Source: Paenibacillus tianjinensis
GTDB lineage: Bacteria > Bacillota > Bacilli > Paenibacillales > Paenibacillaceae
Length of the DNA stretch: 64,000 nucleotides
Direction: 5' to 3'
Assembly (NCBI RefSeq): GCF_017086365.1
Contig: NZ_CP070969.1
Span: 5,146,001-5,210,000, forward strand
Position 1 is the first letter of the stretch. Each line of letters opens with the position of its first letter. The position numbers and the translations under genes were made by a program. The notes under the pieces were generated by a model that was not told where the DNA came from, searched no databases, and was given only the letters and a program-made list of their open reading frames with translations. Positions 26,099-32,354 of this stretch are shown piece after piece.

Positions 26099-26416
26099 AC
26101 CTAAAGAACCACCGTTATATTTACCATTAAAGTGTCTGAATTTGATTGACTTTAATTCGTCAAAATCATCATTAATGATGTAATTGCCTTCAAGCATCAT
26201 ATCTACCAATTCTTTTTTTTCCCCTGTAAGATTTTCATAATCAATTTCAGAAATATGGTTAAGAATATCAAAAAAGCTATCATCAACAGCTGCCAAACCG
26301 CATGTCATAGCATTAAAAGCAATTTTAGTTTCATCTTGCATTGTCAAAATTCTATTATACTTCGATACTTTCATACTTAAGTCTCTCCTCTATTGTCTGT
26401 CTTTTCATAATTAAAT

Positions 26417-26459
26417 GTCATTATGATGTGACAGAGTTACTGAGTCGCATCATAATGAC
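26417..26459. promoter_or_regulatory. hairpin between precursor genes and maturase
   Basis: Perfect 12-bp arms GTCATTATGATG/CATCATAATGAC with a 19-nt loop, lying between the last precursor peptide (ends 26490) and the maturase start (26374). There is no strong T run, so it may be a leaky terminator or an mRNA-stabilising element that keeps precursor mRNA in excess. Confidence 0.6.
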
Positions 26460-26489
26460 TTCGTATTATTTATAAGGTGATTAGATATA

Positions 26490-26612
26490 CTATTTGCTAA
26501 TACATAATGTGGTGCATCCTACTTGGTCATCACATCTATTGTTGCATTGCTTTGCACAGCCATAACAATAAGCACCAACATTTATCTTACTTGGAGTGAT
26601 TAAATATTTCAT
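26490..26612 (-). CDS. Cys-rich RiPP precursor peptide 6
   Basis: 40 residues. A short leader beginning MKYLITPSK is followed by a Cys-rich core with spacing C-x2-C-x3-C-x3-C-x5-C-x3-C (YCYGC ... CTTLC, ending ISK). It is nearly a duplicate of precursor 5: the last half (QCNN-C--DQVGC-TLCISK) is almost the same. AAGGTGG lies upstream of the ATG. Presumed substrate of the radical SAM/SPASM enzyme encoded next; the peptides resemble the small tandem Cys-rich peptides I know as Clo7bot-type from Clostridium botulinum (recall). Confidence 0.85.
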   Translation of the reverse strand: MKYLITPSKINVGAYCYGCAKQCNNRCDDQVGCTTLCISK

Positions 26613-26631
26613 ATCTCATTCCACCTTTTCA

Positions 26632-26754
26632 TTATTTACTAATGCATAATGTGCTACATCCTACTTGATCATTACATTTGTTGTTACATTGTTTAGAACA
26701 GGCAAAGCAATAAGTCAGTTCATAACCAACTTTTGGATCTATGATATATTTCAT
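26632..26754 (-). CDS. Cys-rich RiPP precursor peptide 5
   Basis: 40 residues: leader MKYIIDPKVGYELTY, then core with C-x2-C-x3-C-x3-C-x5-C-x3-C, ending LCISK. GGGAGG is 5 bases before the ATG. With precursor 6 it forms the most similar pair of the six, probably from a tandem duplication. All six share an M-(K/R/D)-(Y/F)-(I/V/L)-(I/V)-x-P N-terminus, probably the maturase recognition sequence. Confidence 0.87.
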   Translation of the reverse strand: MKYIIDPKVGYELTYCFACSKQCNNKCNDQVGCSTLCISK

Positions 26755-26781
26755 AGTACCTCCCACATTATAAATACCTAT

Positions 26782-26892
26782 TTATACCTTTTTATCCAAA
26801 CATTGTTTTATGCAATCGTTTTGGCATTGGTTTTTGCATCCTAAGCAATATCCCTCTACCCATCTCTGACCAGGCTTTACCACAAACTTCAT
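26782..26892 (-). CDS. Cys-rich RiPP precursor peptide 4
   Basis: 36 residues: leader MKFVVKPGQRWVEGY, core C-x2-C-x3-C-x3-C-x3-C, the most regular CXXX repeat of the set, with a short DKKV tail. AAGGAGG lies eight bases before the ATG. Five cysteines, so at least one cannot form a simple Cys-Cys pair. Confidence 0.87.
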   Translation of the reverse strand: MKFVVKPGQRWVEGYCLGCKNQCQNDCIKQCLDKKV

Positions 26893-26918
26893 AGTGTTTA
26901 CCTCCTTAATTGAAATGA

Positions 26919-27068
26919 TTATGTTACTGCTCCACACATGTTTGGACAATTACCTTGACATGGATAATTCGTTCTACATTCGTTGCAGTTAGGTGTACAT
27001 TTGTTACAATTTGTACAGTAACAGTAAGAAGTGAAATTTTTCACTAAAGGCTTCACTATATAATCCAC
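26919..27068 (-). CDS. Cys-rich RiPP precursor peptide 3
   Basis: 49 residues from a GTG start (27068) chosen because AGGAGG sits nine bases upstream and the product then begins MDYIVKP like its neighbours. It is the longest core, with nine cysteines: C-x-C-x2-C-x2-C-x3-C-x2-C-x5-C-x3-C-x3-C. The frame is open further upstream, but that would overlap precursor 2 and lose the shared leader start. Confidence 0.85.
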   Translation of the reverse strand: MDYIVKPLVKNFTSYCYCTNCNKCTPNCNECRTNYPCQGNCPNMCGAVT

Positions 27069-27081
27069 TCTGCACATCCTC

Positions 27082-27219
27082 CTAGACGAATACCGTATAT
27101 CCAAGGCAATTATTCTTGTAGCTGCCACACTTACTGCTACACTGATCACAATGATCACATTGTGAACAAAGACAGTATCCCAGAGTATCTTTTTTTGTGG
27201 GTTTGACTACATACCTCAA
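27082..27219 (-). CDS. Cys-rich RiPP precursor peptide 2
   Basis: 45 residues from a TTG start with AAGGAGG nine bases upstream. Leader MRYVVKPTKKDTLGY, core C-x-C-x2-C-x2-C-x2-C-x3-C-x6-C, and a hydrophobic tail LGYTVFV not seen in the others. The stop lies 13 bp before the next start. Confidence 0.85.
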   Translation of the reverse strand: MRYVVKPTKKDTLGYCLCSQCDHCDQCSSKCGSYKNNCLGYTVFV

Positions 27220-27255
27220 AACCGATCACCTCCTTTCTGAATAAATCCATTCTCT

Positions 27256-27366
27256 TTAACTAAAGGAATCACACCTTGAGCTACATCTGTCTCCACATTT
27301 ATTACAGTTAATGCAATAACAATATGAATATTGATTATGGTTCAAAGGAAGAATTATATATCTCAT
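27256..27366 (-). CDS. Cys-rich RiPP precursor peptide 1
   Basis: 36 residues, first of the array. Leader MRYIILPLNHNQYSY, core C-x-C-x2-C-x2-C-x3-C-x3-C, ending DSFS. GGAG is six bases before the ATG. The AT-rich 270 bp upstream (27367-27640) has no gene and presumably holds the cluster promoter. Confidence 0.87.
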   Translation of the reverse strand: MRYIILPLNHNQYSYCYCINCNKCGDRCSSRCDSFS

Positions 27367-27640
27367 TAGCCACTCCTTTATTCATTTTTTGTAAGCAAAT
27401 CACTGATATAAAAATATTTTTTTAACATTAATGCCTTTCAATACTATAAATATCCTTATTAAGTAATTTCTTAACCTAATTTACACAACTAAACATCATC
27501 CTTCTATTAAATTTGTCATATAATGGATCTATTATCTCTCATAAAAGTAATTATGGGATTATTATCCACTTTGAAATCAGAGAATTTAATTATTTGAGCT
27601 GTACACGGAAGGATAAATCCAAAAAAATGCCACAAAAAAA
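27367..27640. other. AT-rich gap upstream of the precursor array
   Basis: No gene seen. It is very AT-rich and is the only place for a promoter of the precursor peptides, but no -35/-10 pair stands out clearly enough to call. Confidence 0.4.
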
Positions 27641-27790
27641 CTAGGCCGGTTCTACAAAGAAGTCATACACGCTTTCGCTAACAAACTCAGCGACACGCGA
27701 ATGGTTTCCTAGTAAGAACCAGCCCTGTTTTTCGTCTAAAACTTTCATCTGGTGATTAACATTTTGAACAACACTATATCTTTTACACAT
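27641..27790 (-). CDS. 49-residue protein coupled to a GNAT gene, unknown
   Basis: 49 residues, MCKRYSVVQN ... VYDFFVEPA. Its ATG overlaps the end of the acetyltransferase gene by 8 bp and AAGG lies six bases upstream, so it would be made by translational coupling. The sequence looks protein-like, with mixed hydrophobic and charged residues. I do not recognise a family. Confidence 0.5.
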   Translation of the reverse strand: MCKRYSVVQNVNHQMKVLDEKQGWFLLGNHSRVAEFVSESVYDFFVEPA

Positions 27791-28298
27791 TAAGCACCTT
27801 CTCAAACACCGGAAAACTCACTGCCCGGTGAGGAAAAAACAGTTCGCCCCTGCGTTCATAGCCGAGACTCGGATATAAGGCCAGCGCCCGGGTATTCTTC
27901 GAATAGGTATCCAGCCGGATGCTGCTGTAGCCTTCCCTGCGTGCATGCTCTTCGGAAAAAGCGATCAGCTTGCGTGCAATGCCCTTGCCCTGCACCTCGG
28001 GATGAACCGCCAGCCGGTGCATGATCAGATGCCGCCCCTGCTCCTGTGACCAATGAATGCTCTGATAGAGCTCACTCGGATGCTCGTCCAATACGATAAT
28101 GCCGGCAATAGCTTCATTATCTATGTAGGCGTATAATGTCCCCCGTTCAATGTCCTGTCCGATGACTTCCCGGTTAGGATAGCTGTCATCCCATTGGTCG
28201 CTTCCGCCAGCCTGCATGGCTTGTACGCATTTGGCAATCAGCTCCATAATCTCCCCGGTTTCCTCTGCCAGTGCCTTGCGAATCTCGTTACTGTTCAT
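27783..28298 (-). CDS. GNAT N-acetyltransferase
   Basis: 171 residues. The acetyl-CoA loop is clear in HRLAVHPEVQGKGIARKLIAF (Q-G-K-G-I-A), preceded by the strand AIAGIIVLDE and followed by the C-terminal helix/strand RREGYSSIRLDTYSKNTRALALYPSLGYERRG. Transfers an acetyl group from acetyl-CoA to an amine; the acceptor is unknown. AGGG lies near the ATG. The small frame at 27641 overlaps its 3' end. Confidence 0.9.
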   Translation of the reverse strand: MNSNEIRKALAEETGEIMELIAKCVQAMQAGGSDQWDDSYPNREVIGQDIERGTLYAYIDNEAIAGIIVLDEHPSELYQSIHWSQEQGRHLIMHRLAVHPEVQGKGIARKLIAFSEEHARREGYSSIRLDTYSKNTRALALYPSLGYERRGELFFPHRAVSFPVFEKVLNV

Positions 28299-28544
28299 GG
28301 TATCCCTGCTTTCCTGCCCTAAGATTTGAACCCGTCAAAGATTCTTTAGAGAAGTCTATCATATCTGGGAGCAGATTCAATAGAGGGCCTGCTATCTTAG
28401 CATCGCAAGCCCCCGGTTTGTTTAGCAGGCACAAAGGAAAGAGCGGGGATAAGCGGCCTACAAAGGAAGCCAGGACATATCACCTGAAACGCCCCCTCTA
28501 TAGACCTGCTTTATATACCCCTTACCTGTTGACCCTCGTGCTGA
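28299..28544. other. intergenic gap
   Basis: No gene, terminator or repeat that I can support between the GNAT gene and the small basic-protein gene ending at 28545. Confidence 0.4.
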
Positions 28545-28949
28545 TCAGCCCAGCTCCAGCTTATGCCCGTCCTCGAAGCCCTTGGCGAAACCGGCGTCGA
28601 ATCCCACGTTGTATGCTTCGGTGTAGCCCTGCTGAAAGGCGTCTCCCGGCGGCGTTTCCGGAGGGACGCCCAGGTCCGGGGGGAGCGGAACTACCTGCGG
28701 TACCGGTGGAGCCTCGATGACCGGCACGACCTGTACCGGCGGCTGCACCACCACCTGCACCCTCCGGGCAAGCCGGCGGCGGAGTCTTCTTTTCTTGCGC
28801 AGCAGAAGCCCTCTCTTCGTAGTCTTGCCATAACGGAGCTTACGGGTTTTACGGCCGGCACCTCTGCGGATTTTGGTCTTCCTGGTCAACAGCAGGACTC
28901 GTCTGCGGGCTGCCTTGCCTGAACGCTTGATCGCTTTCTTTCTCTTCAT
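28545..28949 (-). CDS. basic protein with G-aromatic tetrad tail, unknown
   Basis: 134 residues in three parts: a very basic Arg/Lys N-terminal half (~1-63), a Pro/Val linker (~64-100), and a C-terminal tract built from G-(F/Y)-x-x tetrads (GYTEAYNVGFDAGFAKGFEDG). The tetrad tract recalls the N-termini of the CgeB-like enzymes at 5960 and 7124; the basic part recalls the tails of the GT4 and GT2 enzymes. AGGAGG is nine bases upstream of ATG 28949. Last gene of a four-gene unit. A structural or targeting role at the spore or cell surface is conjecture. Confidence 0.65.
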   Translation of the reverse strand: MKRKKAIKRSGKAARRRVLLLTRKTKIRRGAGRKTRKLRYGKTTKRGLLLRKKRRLRRRLARRVQVVVQPPVQVVPVIEAPPVPQVVPLPPDLGVPPETPPGDAFQQGYTEAYNVGFDAGFAKGFEDGHKLELG

Positions 28950-28953
28950 CCTT

Positions 28954-29256
28954 CTACTCCTCCTGTACTCCATGTACTTTGGAGGTTCCGTTTGCGCATG
29001 CCGTGCTTAGCCATGGCGCAGCAGGAATTCCCCGTTTGGGCTGATGCAGCGAAATACCGGACATCATCCGGCACATGGCGCTTTGATATTGGCTTAGGAT
29101 TCTGATATTGTCACTCAGCTTGCGGGCCGTCAGCTCCGATTGCCCCGTAATTTCGGCGATACTCTCCAGAATCGCAGCGAGTGCGGCCTGGCTGCGGGCG
29201 ATGGAGCGGATCATCTCCAGCTTGACGGCGTGTTCGGAGAGAAGCCCGCCGCTCAT
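28954..29256 (-). CDS. small helical protein, unknown
   Basis: 100 residues, mostly amphipathic helix from ~8 to 70 (AVKLEMIRSIARSQAALAAI, LTARKLSDNIRILSQYQSAM), then a Pro/Gly-containing C-terminal tail. Overlaps the upstream gene by 4 bp (ATGA) and ends 4 bp before the basic-protein gene. I do not recognise a function. Confidence 0.65.
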   Translation of the reverse strand: MSGGLLSEHAVKLEMIRSIARSQAALAAILESIAEITGQSELTARKLSDNIRILSQYQSAMCRMMSGISLHQPKRGIPAAPWLSTACANGTSKVHGVQEE

Positions 29257-29594
29257 TTGCTGTCGTCCCCGAAATCGAAGCCGTCACCGGACATTCCGCC
29301 GAAGCCTTCGCCGCTTTCCTCTTCACCACTGCCCAGTACCGCTTTTAAGTTGCTGTACAGCCCGTTTTCCAGCTTGGTCAGCCCCTCTACCATTTCCACA
29401 ATCACCTCATGGATGGAGAGGGATTCCTTCAGCTGCTCTTCATGGCTGTCGAACGATCTAGCATGGATATGATGCTGTGTCCACTGCTTTACCTTTTCCG
29501 CTTCCACCGCTTTGGCCTCGAGAATCATCGCGATGTTCCACTGGATCGTAGCGGTTGACTCCAGCATTTGCAGAAAAGCCTTTTCTCTGCTCAT
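29253..29594 (-). CDS. small helical protein with acidic tail, unknown
   Basis: 113 residues. Helical body (ATIQWNIAMILEAKAVEAEK, HEVIVEMVEGLTKLENGLYS) and a Gly/Glu/Asp-rich tail (GSGEEESGEGFGG ... DFGDD). The acidic tail could pair with the basic protein encoded two genes downstream. AGGAGG precedes the ATG. Family unknown to me; functional names I remember for such sequences look like annotation errors, so none is given. Confidence 0.68.
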   Translation of the reverse strand: MSREKAFLQMLESTATIQWNIAMILEAKAVEAEKVKQWTQHHIHARSFDSHEEQLKESLSIHEVIVEMVEGLTKLENGLYSNLKAVLGSGEEESGEGFGGMSGDGFDFGDDSK

Positions 29595-29619
29595 TTTCCG
29601 CCTCCTGCCTGCTTAAGCG

Positions 29620-29913
29620 CTACTCTTCTTCCTGACCGCTTAATTCTTTGATTACCCGGCCTACCCCTTCAGCCATTGCTTCTTCCAGATCGGCAATAGC
29701 ATTTAAATAGGCAATGATATTCTTGTTGACCTGACCGTGGCTTTCGACCAGTCCGCTGAATCCGCCGAAATCAGGCTCCGCATCCGGCAGATCATGGACT
29801 ATTTGTGACATACGGACGGCTACGTGGCGTTCGGCGTCAAGAATCCGCGCCATTTGTTCGTGCGTATGGGCCATGTGCTGCAGCACCTTGGTTAATTTAT
29901 TCTGCACCTTCAT
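29620..29913 (-). CDS. small helical protein, unknown
   Basis: 97 residues, almost entirely helical: MKVQNKLTKVLQHMAHTHEQ, ILDAERHVAVRMSQIVHDL, NKNIIAYLNAIADLEEAMAE, ending acidic. AAGGAG lies 2-3 bases before ATG 29913 and eight before GTG 29907, so either may be used. First gene of the four-gene unit running to 28545. No known domain recognised. Confidence 0.65.
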   Translation of the reverse strand: MKVQNKLTKVLQHMAHTHEQMARILDAERHVAVRMSQIVHDLPDAEPDFGGFSGLVESHGQVNKNIIAYLNAIADLEEAMAEGVGRVIKELSGQEEE

Positions 29914-30119
29914 GTCTCCTTTGCTCAAACGCCCTGCTACAGCATATGCGGCAGAAGCCCTGACGGTGCCGGGAACCGCTATGCTTGCAGACCGGATCAT
30001 ACAGCGCAGATATTGACAGGTTATAGCAGTCAGGAATATGCTGGATGCTGAAATTGAACTTTTTTCCAGCCGGACATCCGGCGGTAAGAGTTACCTGGAT
30101 TGGGGGAATTGTGAGAGAT

Positions 30120-30644
30120 ATGAAACTATCCGGCAAACGTTTGGATTTGCAGCCTTTAACCGCCTTAGAGCTGTCCGCAAGCGTAGGTCGCTATACTGCG
30201 GCCGCACTGGAGCAGTCGCTCGGGCTAAAGCTTGCAGCTTCTATACTTGATGAAGAAATGCTATATGCGATGAAGGTCCGCTATTCCAAAGTGCTGCAGA
30301 ATGAAGACAATTATTTGTGGTTTACTTGCTGGGCGGTGATCCATCGCGCGGAGCAGCAGGTGATTGGATTCCTTATCCTGAAAGGACAGCCCAATGAACG
30401 GGGCGAGGTAATCATCGGCTACATCATAGACGAGGATCACTGGGGCCAAGGATATGCGACAGAAGCGGTGGGGTGTGTGAACGAATGGATCTTCAGCCAT
30501 CCTGAAGCCTGCTGGGTCATCGCCGATACGGAGCCGGATAATTTTGCATCCCACAAAGTGCTTAAACATCTAGGCGCCGAGCAATACCGTGAAACGGAAG
30601 AGCTTCTCTGGTGGCGGATTGCCCGGCCACAAACGCAAAAATGA
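30120..30644 (+). CDS. GNAT N-acetyltransferase, RimJ/RimL-like
   Basis: 174 residues. The acetyl-CoA loop is DEDHWGQGYATEAV, preceded by EVIIGYII, with EPDNFASHKVLKHLGAEQY at the end, the RimJ/L-type layout. ATG 30120 follows GTGAGAGAT; a longer frame to 30045 is open but adds sequence that does not fit the fold. Divergent from the small helical-protein operon. Acceptor unknown. Confidence 0.85.
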   Translation: MKLSGKRLDLQPLTALELSASVGRYTAAALEQSLGLKLAASILDEEMLYAMKVRYSKVLQNEDNYLWFTCWAVIHRAEQQVIGFLILKGQPNERGEVIIGYIIDEDHWGQGYATEAVGCVNEWIFSHPEACWVIADTEPDNFASHKVLKHLGAEQYRETEELLWWRIARPQTQK

Positions 30645-30826
30645 CTTCCGGCCAATCCGGAAGCCATGCCGTGCAAATCATTCTCCAGTCCACAATTCAA
30701 AAAAAAGATCAAAATGCAGACGCCCTTCATCTTCCACGAGCCGCTTATTTTCCGACTCCTATCATATGCAGTGCACCTAAACTTTGGATAAGGGTCACTA
30801 GACGTGGAATGGGGCTACAGCCAAAA

Positions 30827-30852
30827 AACACGCCGCCTTACGGCAGCGTGTT
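30827..30852 (-). terminator. terminator of the GT2/nucleotidyltransferase operon
   Basis: AACACGC/GCGTGTT stem with an inner GCCG/CGGC helix, then T6 on the minus strand. The stop codon of the nucleotidyltransferase gene lies in the loop region. Confidence 0.85.
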
Positions 30853-31569
30853 CTTCAGCTTCTCTCCGGCCTCCTGCAGCGACTGGAAGGTGCCGGCATC
30901 GCTCCACCATTCCTTAAGCACATCATAGGTAAGCTTGCGCTCTCCGGCATAAATGTTGTTCACATCGGTAATTTCCAGCTCTCCTCTTCGCGAAGGGGCA
31001 ATGCGGCGGATGATATCAAACACGGCTTCATCATACATATAAATACCGGTTACACAGAACCCGGTCTTCGGCTGCTCCGGCTTTTCTTCGATGTAGGCGA
31101 TCAAGGAAGCATCCTCACTGTCGAATACGGGAACCCCGTATCTCCGTGCATCTTCCACCGGCTTGAGCAATACTTTTGCCGTCCCCTGTGGCTGCTCCTG
31201 ATATTTCTCCATATAGGCGCCCAGATCATCCATGAACAGATTGTCACCCAGCAGGACAACAAACCGTTCTCCAGGGAGAATGAACCCTTCTGCCAGTTCC
31301 AGCGCTTCCGCAATCCCTCCTGCCTCTTCCTGGATTTTATAGGTCAGAGATACGCCGAATTCTGCACCGCTGCCCAAAAAATCCGTATACTGCCCCGCAG
31401 ACTGCTTGCTGATAACCAGGAGAATATCGGTGATCCCGCCCCGGCGCAACCGGTCTATACCGTAACACACCATAGGATATTTGCCGACCGGAAGCAAATG
31501 TTTGTTCATAAGCCGGGTCAGCGGATATAGCCTGGTTCCTTTTCCGCCCGCCAGTATGACTCCTTTCAC
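30838..31569 (-). CDS. sugar-1-phosphate nucleotidyltransferase, RfbA/SpsI-like
   Basis: 243 residues. The N-terminal MKGVILAGGKGTRLYPLTR is the nucleotide-binding signature; LLGDNLFMDD gives the metal Asp, YIEEKPEQPKTGFCVTGIY the sugar-binding part, and EITDVNNIY the second metal site. It makes an NDP-sugar, probably dTDP-glucose, for the glycosyltransferases encoded upstream. The start is GTG with GGGAGG upstream. Shorter than RmlA (~290), closer to spore-polysaccharide SpsI-type enzymes. Confidence 0.9.
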   Translation of the reverse strand: MKGVILAGGKGTRLYPLTRLMNKHLLPVGKYPMVCYGIDRLRRGGITDILLVISKQSAGQYTDFLGSGAEFGVSLTYKIQEEAGGIAEALELAEGFILPGERFVVLLGDNLFMDDLGAYMEKYQEQPQGTAKVLLKPVEDARRYGVPVFDSEDASLIAYIEEKPEQPKTGFCVTGIYMYDEAVFDIIRRIAPSRRGELEITDVNNIYAGERKLTYDVLKEWWSDAGTFQSLQEAGEKLKNTLP

Positions 31570-31616
31570 TTACTTTCCTCCCTTTTATCTGTGTCTTTAG
31601 CCTTCGAGTCAGCATT

Positions 31617-32354
31617 TTAGATGAAATGTGCCGGATCCAAATGCCATTTACTCATAAAAAGCTTACGGTTACGCTCCACCAGCTCCTGAAGCTCAGTGGG
31701 ATAAACTTGCTTGAAGCTGGCGCTTCCTTCATGATGCACCAGACAATCGCCGGCAATCAGCAGCTTGAAACCCTTCAGCCGGGCACGATAGCAATAGTCA
31801 TCATCCTCATAATGGCCCGGTGAATACCGCTCATCGAGCAGGCCTACCGTATCAAGCACTGTTCGTTTGAACAAGAAGCACAGTCCTACAAGCCGCACCG
31901 TTTCCATCCATTTCAGAGGATTCCGGATATTCGCCGCGAGCGCCTCACTATGAAAACCGGGCATATCTGTATAAGCAGTCCTTACCTGCTGCCGCCCGCT
32001 GGCATAATTCGTCACAGGGCCAACGATACCGATATCCGATGAACTATACAGGGCGGCTTTCAGATTGGAGAGCCAGTTATGCGAGACGATCACGTCGTTG
32101 TTCAGCAGCAGGAGCTCATCGCCTGAGGCCAGCTGCAGCCCCATATTGCAGGCAAGCGGAAAGCCGCGGTTCTCCGGAAGAGAAATAAACATCAGCTGCT
32201 GATTGCGGCAGTAGGCATCCGTGCCGTCGGTCGAAGCATTGTCGACAACAATAATTTCATAGGGAGTATCCGTGTACTGCCTGATCGATTCGACACAGGC
32301 CTGCAGCAGATGCCGCCCGTTATAAGTCGGAATAATAATGCTGGTAAGCGTCAT
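31617..32354 (-). CDS. glycosyltransferase family 2
   Basis: 245 residues. GT-A motifs: TSIIIPTYNG (4-13), EIIVVDNASTDGT, the metal-binding LLLNNDV, and ERYSPGHYEDDDYCYR with the catalytic-base ED. Resembles rhamnosyl- or GlcNAc-transferase-type GT2 enzymes acting on surface glycans. ATGA overlap with the upstream GT2 and a 47-bp gap to the nucleotidyltransferase gene place it in a four-gene operon. Specificity unknown. Confidence 0.9.
   Translation of the reverse strand: MTLTSIIIPTYNGRHLLQACVESIRQYTDTPYEIIVVDNASTDGTDAYCRNQQLMFISLPENRGFPLACNMGLQLASGDELLLLNNDVIVSHNWLSNLKAALYSSSDIGIVGPVTNYASGRQQVRTAYTDMPGFHSEALAANIRNPLKWMETVRLVGLCFLFKRTVLDTVGLLDERYSPGHYEDDDYCYRARLKGFKLLIAGDCLVHHEGSASFKQVYPTELQELVERNRKLFMSKWHLDPAHFI

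Larger units (their letters stand above)
23654..26374 (-). pseudogene. radical SAM/SPASM peptide maturase interrupted by an IS256-family element
   Basis: The 5' part (26374-26099) and 3' part (24738 or 24730 down to 23654) are separated by a 1360-bp IS. Removing the IS and one 8-bp target copy restores one frame of 450 residues, joining GGSLG to LTIAPTLSCNFACPYCYED. This recreates the CxxxCxxC iron-sulfur motif directly at the junction. The C-terminal half has the SPASM pattern: CCADAV ... GFMYKCW, CTNCDVLPICMGGCPYN and DCEKW. Such enzymes use SAM radical chemistry to install thioether links in Cys-rich peptides. As it stands, neither piece has both the N-terminal recognition domain and the cluster motif in a normal reading context, so the enzyme is probably dead; a residual start at 24658 lies after the CxxxCxxC. 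Confidence 0.93.

Noticed and set aside
26919..27158. Longer form of precursor peptide 3 starting at 27158
   Set aside because: It would overlap precursor 2 and bury the AGGAGG site; the GTG at 27068 gives the MDYIVKP start shared by all six peptides.
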